This document shows positions 10,615 to 22,308 of a stretch of 64,000 nucleotides of DNA, piece by piece. The position numbers were made by a program, and so were the translations under genes. The stretch covers positions 707,390,885 through 707,454,884 of the forward strand of contig CM068367.1 in the NCBI GenBank assembly GCA_034769895.1. Direction: 5' to 3'. Origin of the DNA: Magicicada septendecula (Eukaryota > Arthropoda > Insecta > Hemiptera > Cicadidae). The number at the start of each line of letters is the position of its first letter. The stretch's first letter is position 1. Below the pieces are notes generated by a model. The model saw only the letters and a program-made list of their open reading frames with translations. It ran no database searches and was not told where the DNA came from.

Positions 10615-11534
10615 GTTCCTATATAATAAAAAATATAATAATAAAGACTAATTGTTTTTTTTAGTATCGTCTTCAAACTGATACCACATGTGGTAATACA
10701 TAAATCGAAGGTCTAACCCAAATTAATTACAGCTTATTTTACCTTCTTTTTTCGTTGTATCGTTCAAGCACAGGGTTTAGTCTTCTTTTTTCCGATATGC
10801 AGAAAGTGCAAGGCGAGATTTCCCCATATTTTGAACAAAATTAAAAAATATGAATAACAATACACATGCAGCGATATAAAAAAACTGTACAAATAAATCA
10901 CAACATTCAAAGAAATACCGTCGAAAACAATGGGCACATGTATTTGCGTTATAGTTAAAAAATCACAGTGACAAAGAATTACGTCCAGCCAACTTACCAT
11001 GAAAAGTACGACTAATAAATAATTCTATAAACTCCCACATGACGCGTAATTACTGTACTACCATAGCGAGAGGTACTACTTTACCGACACTGCACTAATG
11101 CGACCTGTAGGCGAACTTCCAGCGCGGCAGCGAGCAGCGGCCCTGAATTATAAAATGTAAACTTGTAGAAAAACCGTTTGTATAAAGAATTGAGAAAAAA
11201 ATTACATATTATATCACTACAGAATCGTTCTACACAAAATATACTTTAAAATGGTATAACTTCCAACGTTATTGACAGCCACGATAAATGTTAATTGTTT
11301 AGGCAAAATCAGTATAAAATAAATATTCCTTATGGGAAATCAACTTTTTAAATTAAATTATAAAAAATTATTTTTTAGCGGAAATCACATTGGCCTAGGT
11401 TTATTAGTAATAGGTTAATTAGTTCTATGACATGTTAGTGAAGTTTTATTTTATTTATGACGTTCTTATATTAAAAACGTAAATTTAAACAGTTATCCCA
11501 TGTTAAAAGCGTACTCTACCGCGAGCGCCTGGCT
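10615..11534 (-). promoter_or_regulatory. 5' flank of the Rep/helicase gene with a possible intron
   Basis: On the minus strand a donor-like ATG|GTAAGT at 10997 and an acceptor-like TTATTATATAG ending at 10619 bound a possible 379-nt intron, four bases before ATG 10614. A GC-richer patch at about 11090-11145 could be promoter-proximal. The rest is AT-rich and holds nothing recognisable. None of this is proven to be transcribed. Confidence 0.35.
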
Positions 11535-11553
11535 GGCCAACCTTGGCGCCCTC
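11535..11553 (-). repeat. Right 19-bp terminal inverted repeat
   Basis: GGCCAACCTTGGCGCCCTC pairs perfectly with the left terminus. Similarity stops after 19 bp. Confidence 0.9.
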
Positions 11554-11557
11554 TTAA
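11554..11557. repeat. TTAA target-site duplication, right
   Basis: The TTAA is followed by GTGTAACTAG, exactly as in the uninterrupted LTRs (for example 18559 onward). Confidence 0.85.
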
Positions 11558-14500
11558 GTGTAACTAGAACAAGACACCAGCATTCCCAAAATATGGAAGG
11601 CACCACAACTAGTAAAGTAACCAAAATAAGAATAATGATTACAAGATTAATAATAATAAAAAAACTATTTATCAAGGAAGGACATAGTGAAACCAATATA
11701 ATAAAAACCAAGTGTTGAACCTTAGTAAGTGATCACAAACAATAATAGTGAATACTTTATATAAGTGCAACAATAAATAGTGTAATGACACTACCCCAAA
11801 TAAGCAACACAGACAATATGAGTGAAGTGTTTATGACAAAGGGAAGTGAATAAAAATTAATAAGTGAAATCAACGGTTATCAAGTGAAATACACAAACAA
11901 TTAGTGTACCAATTGTAATCCAAGATTGTAAAACCACAAACATACTTAGTAAGACCACCAATTTAATGGAACTGAAAAGAGAAATATTGCTCAAAAAGAC
12001 CAATAATAAAAGCTATATAATCCTTGATATGGAATGTGCCTGAATGTCATAGTAACACAGGACATAGTGTAGATAAATGTTATAACCACTAAGTAGTAAA
12101 CAAACTAATTTGTTGAAAAGAAACAAACCAATGTATACAAGAATACAAGATGCAACCCACCAAAATGTGTAACATAGTTAAGTAAAAAACCAAGTATTAT
12201 TGTATAAAAATATAGTGTAAAATGTGTACAAAGTGTGTAAAACATAGTAATAAACAATGGTAGTAACATGCCATAATGACATGACAGTATTTAAGCTGAA
12301 TATTGAATAAAGTAAGAAGCATATTGTTGCCAACTCAGTAACACATAACCTCATCTGAACAGGACCTACAACATAAAATCATACACAATAATTAGATAAA
12401 GTAATTACCAGTAATTGTTTCAAACAGAGACCAAATAAGAACAAATGTACAAGACAATGAATACCTTATGAACTGAAGAACACAACTATATAAGTCAGAT
12501 TATTAATAATAACAATAAACAAATTAGACAGAACCCCAAGTGAATAGAGAGTTAATCAAAAAACCATAACAAAACTTGTAAAGAGAGAGTAAGGAAGTTT
12601 ACCAGTAGTTAGAAGAATGTTCAATTCAACTATGAGAATACCTCACAATCATTGTATAAGTAATTTAATAACTATAATCTAATAAACTAATTAACTGTAA
12701 TCATAGGACTAGGTGTAAATAACCATCCTACTGTAACTTAAAGAAATTTCAACTAACAAAAAGTTAGTAAGTTCACTAAACAGACCATGTACAATGTCTG
12801 TGTACACTTTAATTATCAATAATGCATATAATATATGATAAAAATAACTAAATGAGAGTGACAGAATGGCGAAATAATAGCATAGTGTATTTTAAACAAT
12901 GCTATATGTGTAAATAAGACAACATTTGCTGGAGTAAAGTATCAGCAAATATATGTAAAAGTGTTAAATAACATTTTAGTACCAAAGGTATGTAATAGTA
13001 TAAGAAATAATGGTGACATAAGCAAATACAAATGCTTGGACAAGTATGGCTTGTACGCTATGAATGCATTTTGCTTAAACCACAAATATGTTAATATTAT
13101 GTGTTAAATAATGAGAGATATGGACTCTAAACGTTTAATTATAAGCATTATGTTATAATAACACCAAAATATAGTGGAAAAACGTATTTTTATTAAGAGC
13201 CACTATATGTGTATTGTATAAAGTGAAGTGAGTTGTTAATGGACGTATTTATTACTTGTTTGGACTTAAATTAAAGACACAAGTATCCGCAAAACAATGC
13301 GACTATTCAAATGACGATCGGACGATTAATAAGAAACTTATGAATATTATAAGATTTTCTGTCATTTCCGAATGGGAATGAACGCGTCATAGCTGAGTCT
13401 CGAACCCAAAGCATAGACGCTAAAAATTAAAATTTTAATATAACCAAGGCATTTGGGGTAGAGAGTACAGACTTCTAAACCAATAGGATGATCTGATTTT
13501 ACCAGACGCGAGAAGGAGCTTCGATGAGAAGAATTAATTGTTTTTCAGCCACCGATGCGAGCGGAGCCCGCGACAGTCATCAAGAAAACATTTTGAAATG
13601 TGCGCGTCAGATAGTAAACAATTATAACTAACCTCAACTGAAGACTAATTTTTTTTATCGTGTGACAGTGCTACGAATAATAAAGTGAATTATTAAAACA
13701 TTGCCAGTGTATAATAAAGGCAATGTTAAGTGAAATATGCAGGGAGTACTATCAGTTAATGAATTTTAAAATAAAAATGAAAATATAATTTTCGTCAGTT
13801 GACGAATATTATAGCGGACTACGTTAGCCAAGCACACACTATGCATGGTTAATCTAGCAAACGATGATATATTATCAGGCACAATGAATAAAAGGTCTCG
13901 TTTAATTTAATAATGGTATTTAATTAAAATATTTTGATATTTGTGTAAGAAAAAATAATAACAGAAGTCGAAGTAATGATAAATACCGCAAACAACACTT
14001 GTAAAATATAGTCGCTTACTTGACTACAATCCCAGTTATACTTGATAAATAATGATTTTACATACGAAAACAATCACTGCCGTTAATTATCCATCTTATT
14101 ACGATAAATAATGTTTTTGAAAATAGTATTAAGATTTCAATAATGTTAAATAACTTATTTTGTTAACTTACTCTCATCGATAGGTAAACTAACCTATAAC
14201 CAACAAATATTTCTTTGCCAACAGAGAGTCACGCCATTCATTAACAATATTTTTTGAATAGACTCAATAAGAAGAATTTTTCTATTCTTTATCAAATCCA
14301 GTTCATAATAATAATTCAACCAGTAATATTGTTTTAATAGTGTAACGTTTATAACACGTGTTACACAGCTTTGAATAACTAACTGCAGCACACCTGCTGT
14401 ATGACAATACGGTAATTTTAATATCGTATTGAGGTTAACTATTTTTAATTTTTTATCTTTTGATCATTCTATATGAATAAATATTATTCTTAACAAGCAT

Positions 14501-15202
14501 CTTTGTATCTTGCATCATGTAAATTCAAAGAATCCATGAAAATTTGGTACCTATAATAACCAAAGTTAACATAACAAGAATTACCATAATATTGTATATT
14601 GTACCAGTGTAAGCTGAAGAATTTTCAGAAAATAATTAACTTTGTTGTTTTTAAAGATTTATTCATTGTTTTAAAAAAGGATTTAATTTAATTTAACTAA
14701 TGTTAATAAATGCCTAAAGATAAATATCTTACCAGTGAACAGAGAGTATTTATTTCTTTTAAATAGGCACAAATAACTTGCATTTTAGAAGCAATTGTTT
14801 CTCAAGGTGGCGGCAATATTCCAGCAGCCAGTATTTGAATATTCAATCCACGGTTAAGTATCATTATCATTTTATGTACTGTGTATATGTTAATATCAAG
14901 GTGAAGTATTTTGTGTGTTATTCATGTCTTTCCAGTGAGATAGAGCAACATATTAGGAAGATTGAAGACGTTCACGGATGGTAAGTGGGGAGGTAGATAC
15001 ATCAGGAGAACAGTTATTAGAGTCCTTTTAAACATAAACATTATTTTAAATATAAACATTACTATTTCAATTAATTATTAAATAACAAAAAACAACACTA
15101 ATCATTGATAATTATATTACGACGTGAGGATTGAAGAGTAATACTACTAAATCAATTACAAGTTAATTTAGAATAAAACACTATAGTCGTTTGATTACAA
15201 CG

Positions 15203-15220
15203 TGGCGCCCAACGTGGGGC
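15203..15220 (+). promoter_or_regulatory. Primer-binding site, tRNA-Lys type, unit 2
   Basis: The 18-nt site is identical to unit 1 and lies 3 nt after the LTR end at 15199. Confidence 0.9.
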
Positions 15221-15361
15221 ACGAATTAGGACGACAATATTCAACAAAACAAAATAAATAAATAATTATTAAACCTAATTCGGCGGCAATTGCATTGCAA
15301 GAATACAAAGATGTCGGGATTAACAAAAACACAAATATAGGACACAGACTTCCAAGAATGG

Positions 15362-16396
15362 ATGAAGAAGATGGTAGGATCAATCAAGGAAGATAACAGG
15401 AAATTCAGAGAAAAATTAAGAAAAGAGAGGGAACAGTCAATGGAGCAATCCAGCCAGAAAGTAGAAGGCAACCGATCCATAGGGGAGGAATTGGGCCAGA
15501 TCATAGACGATGGTTATAAGAGACTGGAAGAGAGAATAAAAAGATGTTGTGAAAGAACGAAAGGGAGATTTAAGAAGACAAGAGAAGAATTAATAATAGA
15601 CAACAAACCAGAGACCGAAGAGGTACCGGAGAATGAAAACTTGGAACGAAATAATCTGCCAGTGAATGATAATCAAATGGAGGTAAAAGAATTACCCGAA
15701 GATGAAAGCACGGAACACGTGAGCCAGAAACCCAAGGATAATGGGGTCAAAAACAAAATAATTAAGAAACCAAAAGAGAAGACAACTGAAGAAAGAAGAA
15801 TAATACGCCCAAAGAAGACAAGGATTACAAAGGAAATAATAGAGATGACTCGAAGTGGTTTAATTAATATGATTAACTTCCCAGTCATCGACCGCCGGGA
15901 AGGAATTTATAGGAAGGAATATAGAAGGAGCTTCATGAAGATGGACGAAGAGAAGAACTATGTTACGACAAAGAAGATTATAAACAATAAAGTATTTAAA
16001 GCAAATATTCCTAGAAGAAGGATGCATCCCAAGAAGAAGGAAAATTACGAGGAACAAATGGACCAGATCATTGAAGGATACGCTCAAGCAATAAGAGAAT
16101 TGCGGAAGGGGAGGAACCAATCGGTGGAAAAACCCAACCAGAAGACAGATGACGATAAACCAAAATTAGAAGAGATACCAGAAGTTAAAAATAACGAAAA
16201 CCAGGAGGACACTGGACACGTGTGTACCAAAGATAATGAGAAGAAGAAGACGGGAGAACGGGCAGCAAATGAAGATCTGATAGCAGCGAAATGGAAGAGT
16301 CGAATGATAGTGAGGTACGTGACAAGAACAGATAGAAGCCTGAACACTGAAGATAACCGAACAACAAGAAGAGACGAAATAAATGACTATAGATAA
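15362..16396 (+). CDS. Gag-position charged protein, unit 2 (344 aa)
   Basis: This is an open frame from an internal Met. The first ATG after the PBS is 15311, in the same frame, but TAG at 15338-15340 separates them. The intervening residues after the TAG read DTDFQEW and continue smoothly into the ORF, which suggests the frame once began at 15311 or is read through. Residues 1-76 are K/E/R/Q-rich and probably helical; 80-120 are acidic; 130-160 are strongly basic; 161-178 (EMTRSGLINMINFPVID) are the most hydrophobic part. QIIDDGY plus LEERIK (47-60) is echoed by QIIEGY plus IRELRK (235-249), an apparent internal duplication. No CCHC knuckle or protease motif is visible. Unlike later units it has Arg69 and a Pro in the basic stretch (137). 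Gag is inferred from position after the PBS. Confidence 0.6.
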   Translation: MKKMVGSIKEDNRKFREKLRKEREQSMEQSSQKVEGNRSIGEELGQIIDDGYKRLEERIKRCCERTKGRFKKTREELIIDNKPETEEVPENENLERNNLPVNDNQMEVKELPEDESTEHVSQKPKDNGVKNKIIKKPKEKTTEERRIIRPKKTRITKEIIEMTRSGLINMINFPVIDRREGIYRKEYRRSFMKMDEEKNYVTTKKIINNKVFKANIPRRRMHPKKKENYEEQMDQIIEGYAQAIRELRKGRNQSVEKPNQKTDDDKPKLEEIPEVKNNENQEDTGHVCTKDNEKKKTGERAANEDLIAAKWKSRMIVRYVTRTDRSLNTEDNRTTRRDEINDYR

Positions 16397-18514
16397 ACTA
16401 AGTAAAAATACATTGAGGAAAAGGACGGATTCTTTTGATAATGACTAATGCTACCAAAAACAATATGAACAATACATATGAAATACAAGATCCTGTAACG
16501 AAGAAAATTAAAGGTAATTATAATCAGACTTCCATAAAACGATATATTGAAGATTGAATAATGTAAAAAGATGGAATATTATAATGGAAATTATTTAATG
16601 TTGATACTAAGTACGAAATGACAATTATGAATGTAAGAATAAATGTTGACAAGATATTGATATTATGACATAAAAGTGTAACCCAAAGAAATAATGTAAA
16701 ATGTGAAGAAAATTGTAATTTACCCATACTACTAATATAGAAGAAAATATACGAGGCCGACACACAACATCCATGGCAAAATAATATTTCCAACAGCCAG
16801 TCAACAGTAACTTACCATCTTACCCGTACTAATATTAGAAAGAAGATATACGAGGCCGACACACAGCATCCATGGGAAAATAATATTTCCAACAGCCAGT
16901 CAACAGTAATTTACCATCTTACCCGTACTAATATAAAAAAGAATATATACGAGACGGACACCTAACACCAATGGCATATATGAGATAAAATAAAAATTCC
17001 TAGAGCCAGTCAACAGTAATTTACCATCTTACCCGTACTAATATAAGAAAGGAGATATACGAGACAGACAAATACCAGCTTGGCATAAAATATATAAAAT
17101 ATGTATAGAAATTTCCAAGAGCCAGTCAACCAGTTATTAACATCTTACCCGTACTACAAAAAATAAGAAAGAAATATACGAGATGATATACAGAAAAAGC
17201 AACATAAGAAGTTGGAGAAATGGAAGCAAGTGAATATTATTGATATGAACAGATATACGATACCCAAACACGAGGCAAAAAACCAAAAGAGAGCCTATAC
17301 TAAATGAAATGTAACACAAAGACGTGGATCATGAAGATGAAGAAGATTTTGAAGTAACGTTAAATGTAATACCAAGAGAAAAGATTAATTGATGACAAAG
17401 AAGAATGAAAAATAATATACTAACGAAGGAATCATGTGAAAATACCAGTGATGAAATGTAAACAAACTATCCCAGTAAAATGTGAAGAATTAAGTTAAGA
17501 TGAATCAAGAAGAGGAGAATATAATAATGTATAAACCGCAGATGCGTGAAATAATCCCAAGGATATTTATTATTTGTCGAAAGAACGACTACTCTATATT
17601 TTGAGATGAATTGACTGATGAATTATTCCAGCAATCATTTATATTATTGACAGAGATGATGTACCTCTGAATTTATTGATGTTAGTATGGCCAGCAGAGA
17701 TGTATGCCACAGTGAGCCACTCTGAACTGCACCAGCTAAAATTATGTTAGGGAATTAGGGAATTAAATAAACAAGGGAGATAATTACATGGAAGGAAAAA
17801 TAATTATGATTCAAATAGAAGAGAATGAAGGGATATAAGAAAAACATAAGAGTCAACTTGGAAATATACAACAATTGATGAATTCTTCAGAAAATAAGTA
17901 TACAAATTCAGAATTAATCAATTCTTATAGGAAGGCATATGTAACGTATCAAAATAACGGTTACATAAAAATAATATAATACGTCAAATAAAAATGTACC
18001 ATAAGCATATTTCATCAAACATGGAAGAAGGAACAGAAGTATGAAAATCAAACGTGTATCTATAAATGAATAATGTTAAAGCAACCCAATGAAGAAGAAA
18101 GAAGAATCATAAAAATATATCATCGAGTAGAAAGAAGAAAGAGAGAATACAATGGATCAATATAATACGTTAGCAATATAGGCCCAATAGATCAAAATAG
18201 TGAGGGGATATACCAAGAATTACTATCATCATAAGGAAGAGACGAACCAATAGATCAAAATAGTGAGGGGATATACCAAGAATTACTATCATCATAAGGA
18301 AGAGACATATTAAATGTAATTATCGTAGTGAGAGGATAAACTAATTTACCATAATAGTGAGACAAATATAAGATAATGATTATCATAATAATGAGTGAAA
18401 ATGTTGAATATATAATTATATTAAATGAACATGAGTTATCACAAATAGTGAGGAACCAAAAAATGCCTTACAAGTGACAAACAATTCAAATGAAGAATAA
18501 ACAATTGAATAACC
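16397..18514 (+). other. Post-gag non-coding internal region, unit 2
   Basis: A 38-codon ORF (16441-16557, starting MTNATKNN, ending KRYIED) overlaps nothing and differs from unit 1 only slightly. The ~105-bp minisatellite spans about 16720-17176, and two copies of the 61-bp repeat lie at 18185-18306, against three in unit 1. The rest has stops in all frames. Confidence 0.55.
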
Positions 18515-18534
18515 AGAAGAAGAAGAAGAAGAAA
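18515..18534 (+). promoter_or_regulatory. Polypurine tract, unit 2, A(GAA)6A
   Basis: A 20-nt purine run abuts TGTACC of LTR 2. Confidence 0.75.
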
Positions 18535-21500
18535 TGTACCATGAAGAATGAAGATTAAGTGTAACTAGAACAAGACACCAGCATTCCCAAAATATGGAAG
18601 GCACCACAACTAGTAAAGTAACCAAAATAAGAATAATGATTACAAGATTAATAATAATAAAAAAACTATTTATCAAGTAAGGACATAGTGAAATCAATAT
18701 AATAAAAACCAAGTGTTGAACCTTAGTAAGTGATCACAAACAATAATAGTGAATACTTTATATAAGTGCAACAATAAATAGTGTAATGACACTACCCCAA
18801 ATAAGCAACACAGACAATATGAGTGAAGTGTTTATGACAAAGGGAAGTGAATAAAAATTAATAAGTGAAATCAACGGTTATCAAGTGAAATACACAGACA
18901 ATTAGTGTACCAATTGTCATCCAAGATTGTAAAACCACAAACATACTTAGTAAGACCACCAATTTAATGGAACTGAAAAGAGAAATAATTGCTCAAAAAG
19001 ACCAATAATAAAAGCTATATAATCCTTGATATGGAATGTGCCTGAATGTCATAGTAACACAGGACATAGTGTAGATAAATGTTATAACCAATAAGTAGTA
19101 AACAAACTAATTTGTTGAAAAGAAACAAACCAATGTATACAAGCCAAGATGCAACCCACCAAAATGTGTAACATAGTTAAGTAAAAAACCAAGTATTATT
19201 GTATAAAAATATAGTGTAAAATGTGTACAAAGTGTGTAAAACATAGTAATAAACAATGGTAGTAACATGCCATCATGACATGACAGTATTTAAGCTGAAT
19301 ATTGAATAAAGTAAGAAGCATATTGTTGCCAACTCAGTAACACATAACCTCATCTGAACAGGACCTACAACATAAAATCATACACAATAATTAGATAAAG
19401 TAATTACTAGTAATTGTTTCAAACAGAGACCAAATAAGAACAAATGTACAAGACAATGAATACCTTATGAACTGAAGAACACAACTATATAAGTCAGATT
19501 ATTAATAATAACAATAAACAAATTAGACAGAATCCCAAGTGAATAGAGAGTTAATCAAAAAACCATAAAACTTGTAAAGAGAGAGTAAGGAAGTTTACCA
19601 GTAGTTAGAAGAATGTTCAATTCAACTATGAGAATACCTCACAATCATTGTATAAGTAATTTAATAACTATAATCTAATAAACTAATTAACTGTAATCAT
19701 AGGACTAGGTGTAAATAACCATCCTACTGTAACTTAAAGAAATTTCAACTAACAAAAAGTTAGTAAGTGCACTAAACAGACCATGTACAATATCTGTGTA
19801 CACTTTAATTATCAATAATGCATATAATATATGATAAAAATAACTAAATGAGAGTGACAGAATGGCGAAATAATAGCATAGTGTATTTTAAACAATGCTA
19901 TGTGTGTAAATAAGACAACATTTGTTGGAGTAAAGTATCAGCAAATATATGTAAAAGTGTTAAATAACATTTTAGTACCAAAGGTATGTAATAGTATAAG
20001 AAATAATGGTGACATAAGCAAATACAAATGCTTGGACATGTATGGCTTGTACGCCATGAATGCATTTTGCTTAAACCACAAATATGTTAATATTATGTGT
20101 TAAATAATGAGAGATATGGACTCTAAACGTTTAATTATAAGCATTATGTTATAATAACACCAAAATATAGTGGAAAAAACTTATTTTTATTAAGAGCCAC
20201 TATATGTGTATTGTATAAAGTGAAGTGAGTTGTTAATGGACGTATTTATTACTTGTTTGGACTTAAATTAAAGACACAAGTATCCGCAAAACAATGCGAC
20301 TATTCAAATGACGATCGGACGATTAATAAGAAACTTATGAATATTATAAGATTTTCTGTCATTTCCGAATGGGAATGAACGCGTCATAGCTGAGTCTCGA
20401 ACCCAAAGCATAGACGCTAAAAATTAAAATTTTAATATAACCAAGGCATTTGGGGTAGAGAGTACAGACTTCTAAACCAATAGGATGATCTGATTTTACC
20501 AGACGCGAGAAGGAGCTTCGATGAGAAGAATTAATTGTTTTTCAGCCACCGATGCGAGCGGAGCCCGCGACAGTAATCAAGAAAACATTTTGAAATGTGC
20601 GCGTCAGATAGTAAACAATTATAACTAACCTCAACTGAAGACTAATTTTTTTTATCGTGTGACAGTGCTACGAATAATAAAGTGAATTATTAAAACATTG
20701 CCAGTGTATAATAAAGGCAATGTTAAGTGAAATATGCAGGGAGTACTATCAGTTAATGAATTTTAAAATAAAAATGAAAATATAATTTTCGTCAGTTGAC
20801 GAATATTATAGCGGACTACGTTAGCCAAGCACACACTATGCATGGTTAATCTAGCAAACGATGATATATTATCAGGCACAATAAATAAAAGTTCTCGTTT
20901 AATTTAATAATTTTATTTAATTAAAATATTTTGATATTTGTGTAAGAAAAAATAATAACAGAAGTCGAAGTAATGATAAATACCGCAAACAACACTTGTA
21001 AAATATAGTCGCTTACTTGACTACAATCCCAGTTGTACTTGATAAATAATGATTTTACATACGAGAACAATCACTGCCATTAATTATCCATCTTATTACG
21101 ATAAATAATGTTTTTGAAAATAGTATTAAGATTTCAATAATGTTAAATAACTTATTCTGTTAACTTACTCTCATCTATAGGTAAACTAACCTATAACCAA
21201 CAAATATTTCTTTGCCAACAGAGAGTCACGCCATTCATTAACAATACTTTTTTGAATAGACTCAATAAGAAGAATTTTTCTATTCTTTATCAAATCCAGT
21301 TCATAATAATAATTCAACCAGTAATATTGTTTTAATAGTGTAACGTTTATAACACGTGTTACACAGCTTTGAATAACTAACTGCAGCACACCTGCTGTAT
21401 GACAATACGGTAATTTTAATATCGTATTGAGGTTAACTATTTTTAATTTTTTATCTTTTGATCATTCTATATGAATAAATATTATTCTTAACAAGCATCT

Positions 21501-22197
21501 TTGTATCTTGCATCATGTAAATTCAAAGAATCCATGAAAATTTGGTACCTATAATAACCAAAGTTAACATAACAAGAATTACCATAATATTGTATATTGT
21601 ACCAGTGTAAGCTGAAGAATTTTCAGAAAATAATTAACTTTGTTGTTTTTAAAGATTTATTCATTGTTTTAAAAAAGGATTTAATTTAATTTAACTAATG
21701 TTAATAAATGCCTAAAGATAAATATCTTACCAGTGAACAGAGAGTATTTATTTCTTTTAAATAGGCACAAATAACTTGCATTTTAGAAGCAATTGTTTCT
21801 CAAGGTGGCGGCAATATTCCAGCGGCCAGTATTTGAATATTCAATCCACGGTTAAGTATCATTATCATTTTATGTACTGTGTATATGTTAATATCAAGGT
21901 GAAGTATTTTGTTGTTTATTCATGTCTTTCCAGTGAGATAGAGCAACATATTAGGAAGATTGAAGACGTTCACGGATGGTAAGTGGGGTGGTAGATACAT
22001 CAGGAGAACAGTTATTAGAGTCCTTTTAAACATAAACATTATTTTAAATATAAACATTACTATTTAAATTAATTATTAAACAACAAAAAACAACACTAAT
22101 CATTGATAATTATATTACGACGTGAGGATTGAAGAGTAATACTACTAAATCAATTACAAGTTAATTTAGAATAAAACACTATAGTCGTTTGATTACA
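18535..22197 (+). repeat. LTR 2 (3663 bp, type A)
   Basis: It is bounded by TGTA and TACA. The TATA-like TTATATAAG is at 18758-18766. Type A markers are CAAGCCAAG near 19140, CATAAAAC near 19564 and ATGTGTGTAAATAAG near 19900. A 67-codon frame at 19900-20103 begins at that ATG in type A LTRs; in LTRs 0, 1, 6 and 8 the ATG is replaced by ATA, so coding is doubtful. No gene is recognised. Confidence 0.8.
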
Positions 22198-22200
22198 ACG

Positions 22201-22218
22201 TGGCGCCCAACGTGGGGC
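22201..22218 (+). promoter_or_regulatory. Primer-binding site, tRNA-Lys type, unit 3
   Basis: The 18-nt sequence and spacing are identical to units 1 and 2. Confidence 0.9.
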
Positions 22219-22308
22219 ACGAATTAGGACGACAATATTCAACAAAACAAAATAAATAAATAATTATTAAACCTAATTCGGCGGCAATTGCATTGCAAGA
22301 ATACAAAG

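Larger units (their letters stand above)
5753..11553 (-). mobile_element. TIR-bounded, TTAA-inserted element carrying a Helitron-type Rep/helicase gene
   Basis: Comparison with the seven other LTR starts fixes the ends exactly: 5801 bp between duplicated TTAA, with perfect 19-bp inverted termini. Known families with TTAA duplication include piggyBac and Kolobok. The termini begin GAGGG rather than the CCY typical of piggyBac, so Kolobok-like is the better guess. The gene inside is a Helitron Rep-helicase, and classical Helitrons have neither inverted termini nor target duplication. Either a Helitron moved into a TTAA transposon, leaving only part of the original transposase, or this is a chimeric element. 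It occurs in one of eight LTR starts, so it arrived after amplification or was removed elsewhere by homogenisation. Confidence 0.85.
5729..15199 (+). repeat. LTR 1, interrupted by a 5.8-kb transposon
   Basis: The LTR starts TGTACC and ends TTACA. Its sequence lies in 5729-5752 and 11554-15199; removing 5801 bp plus a 4-bp duplication leaves about 3.67 kb. A TATA-like TTATATAAG lies at 11757-11765 and a second at about 12487. Its 3' part is nearly identical to LTR 0. It carries the longer forms (AAGAATACAAG, ATAACAAAAC) that are also in LTRs 6 and 8. Confidence 0.8.

Noticed and set aside
10041-10664. Plus-strand frames across the start of the Rep/helicase gene
   Set aside because: They lie opposite the Mutator-like/Helitron coding frame and show no domains.
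5753-11553. Calling the insertion a piggyBac element from TTAA alone
   Set aside because: The termini begin GAGGG rather than the CCY typical of piggyBac, and no piggyBac transposase is present.
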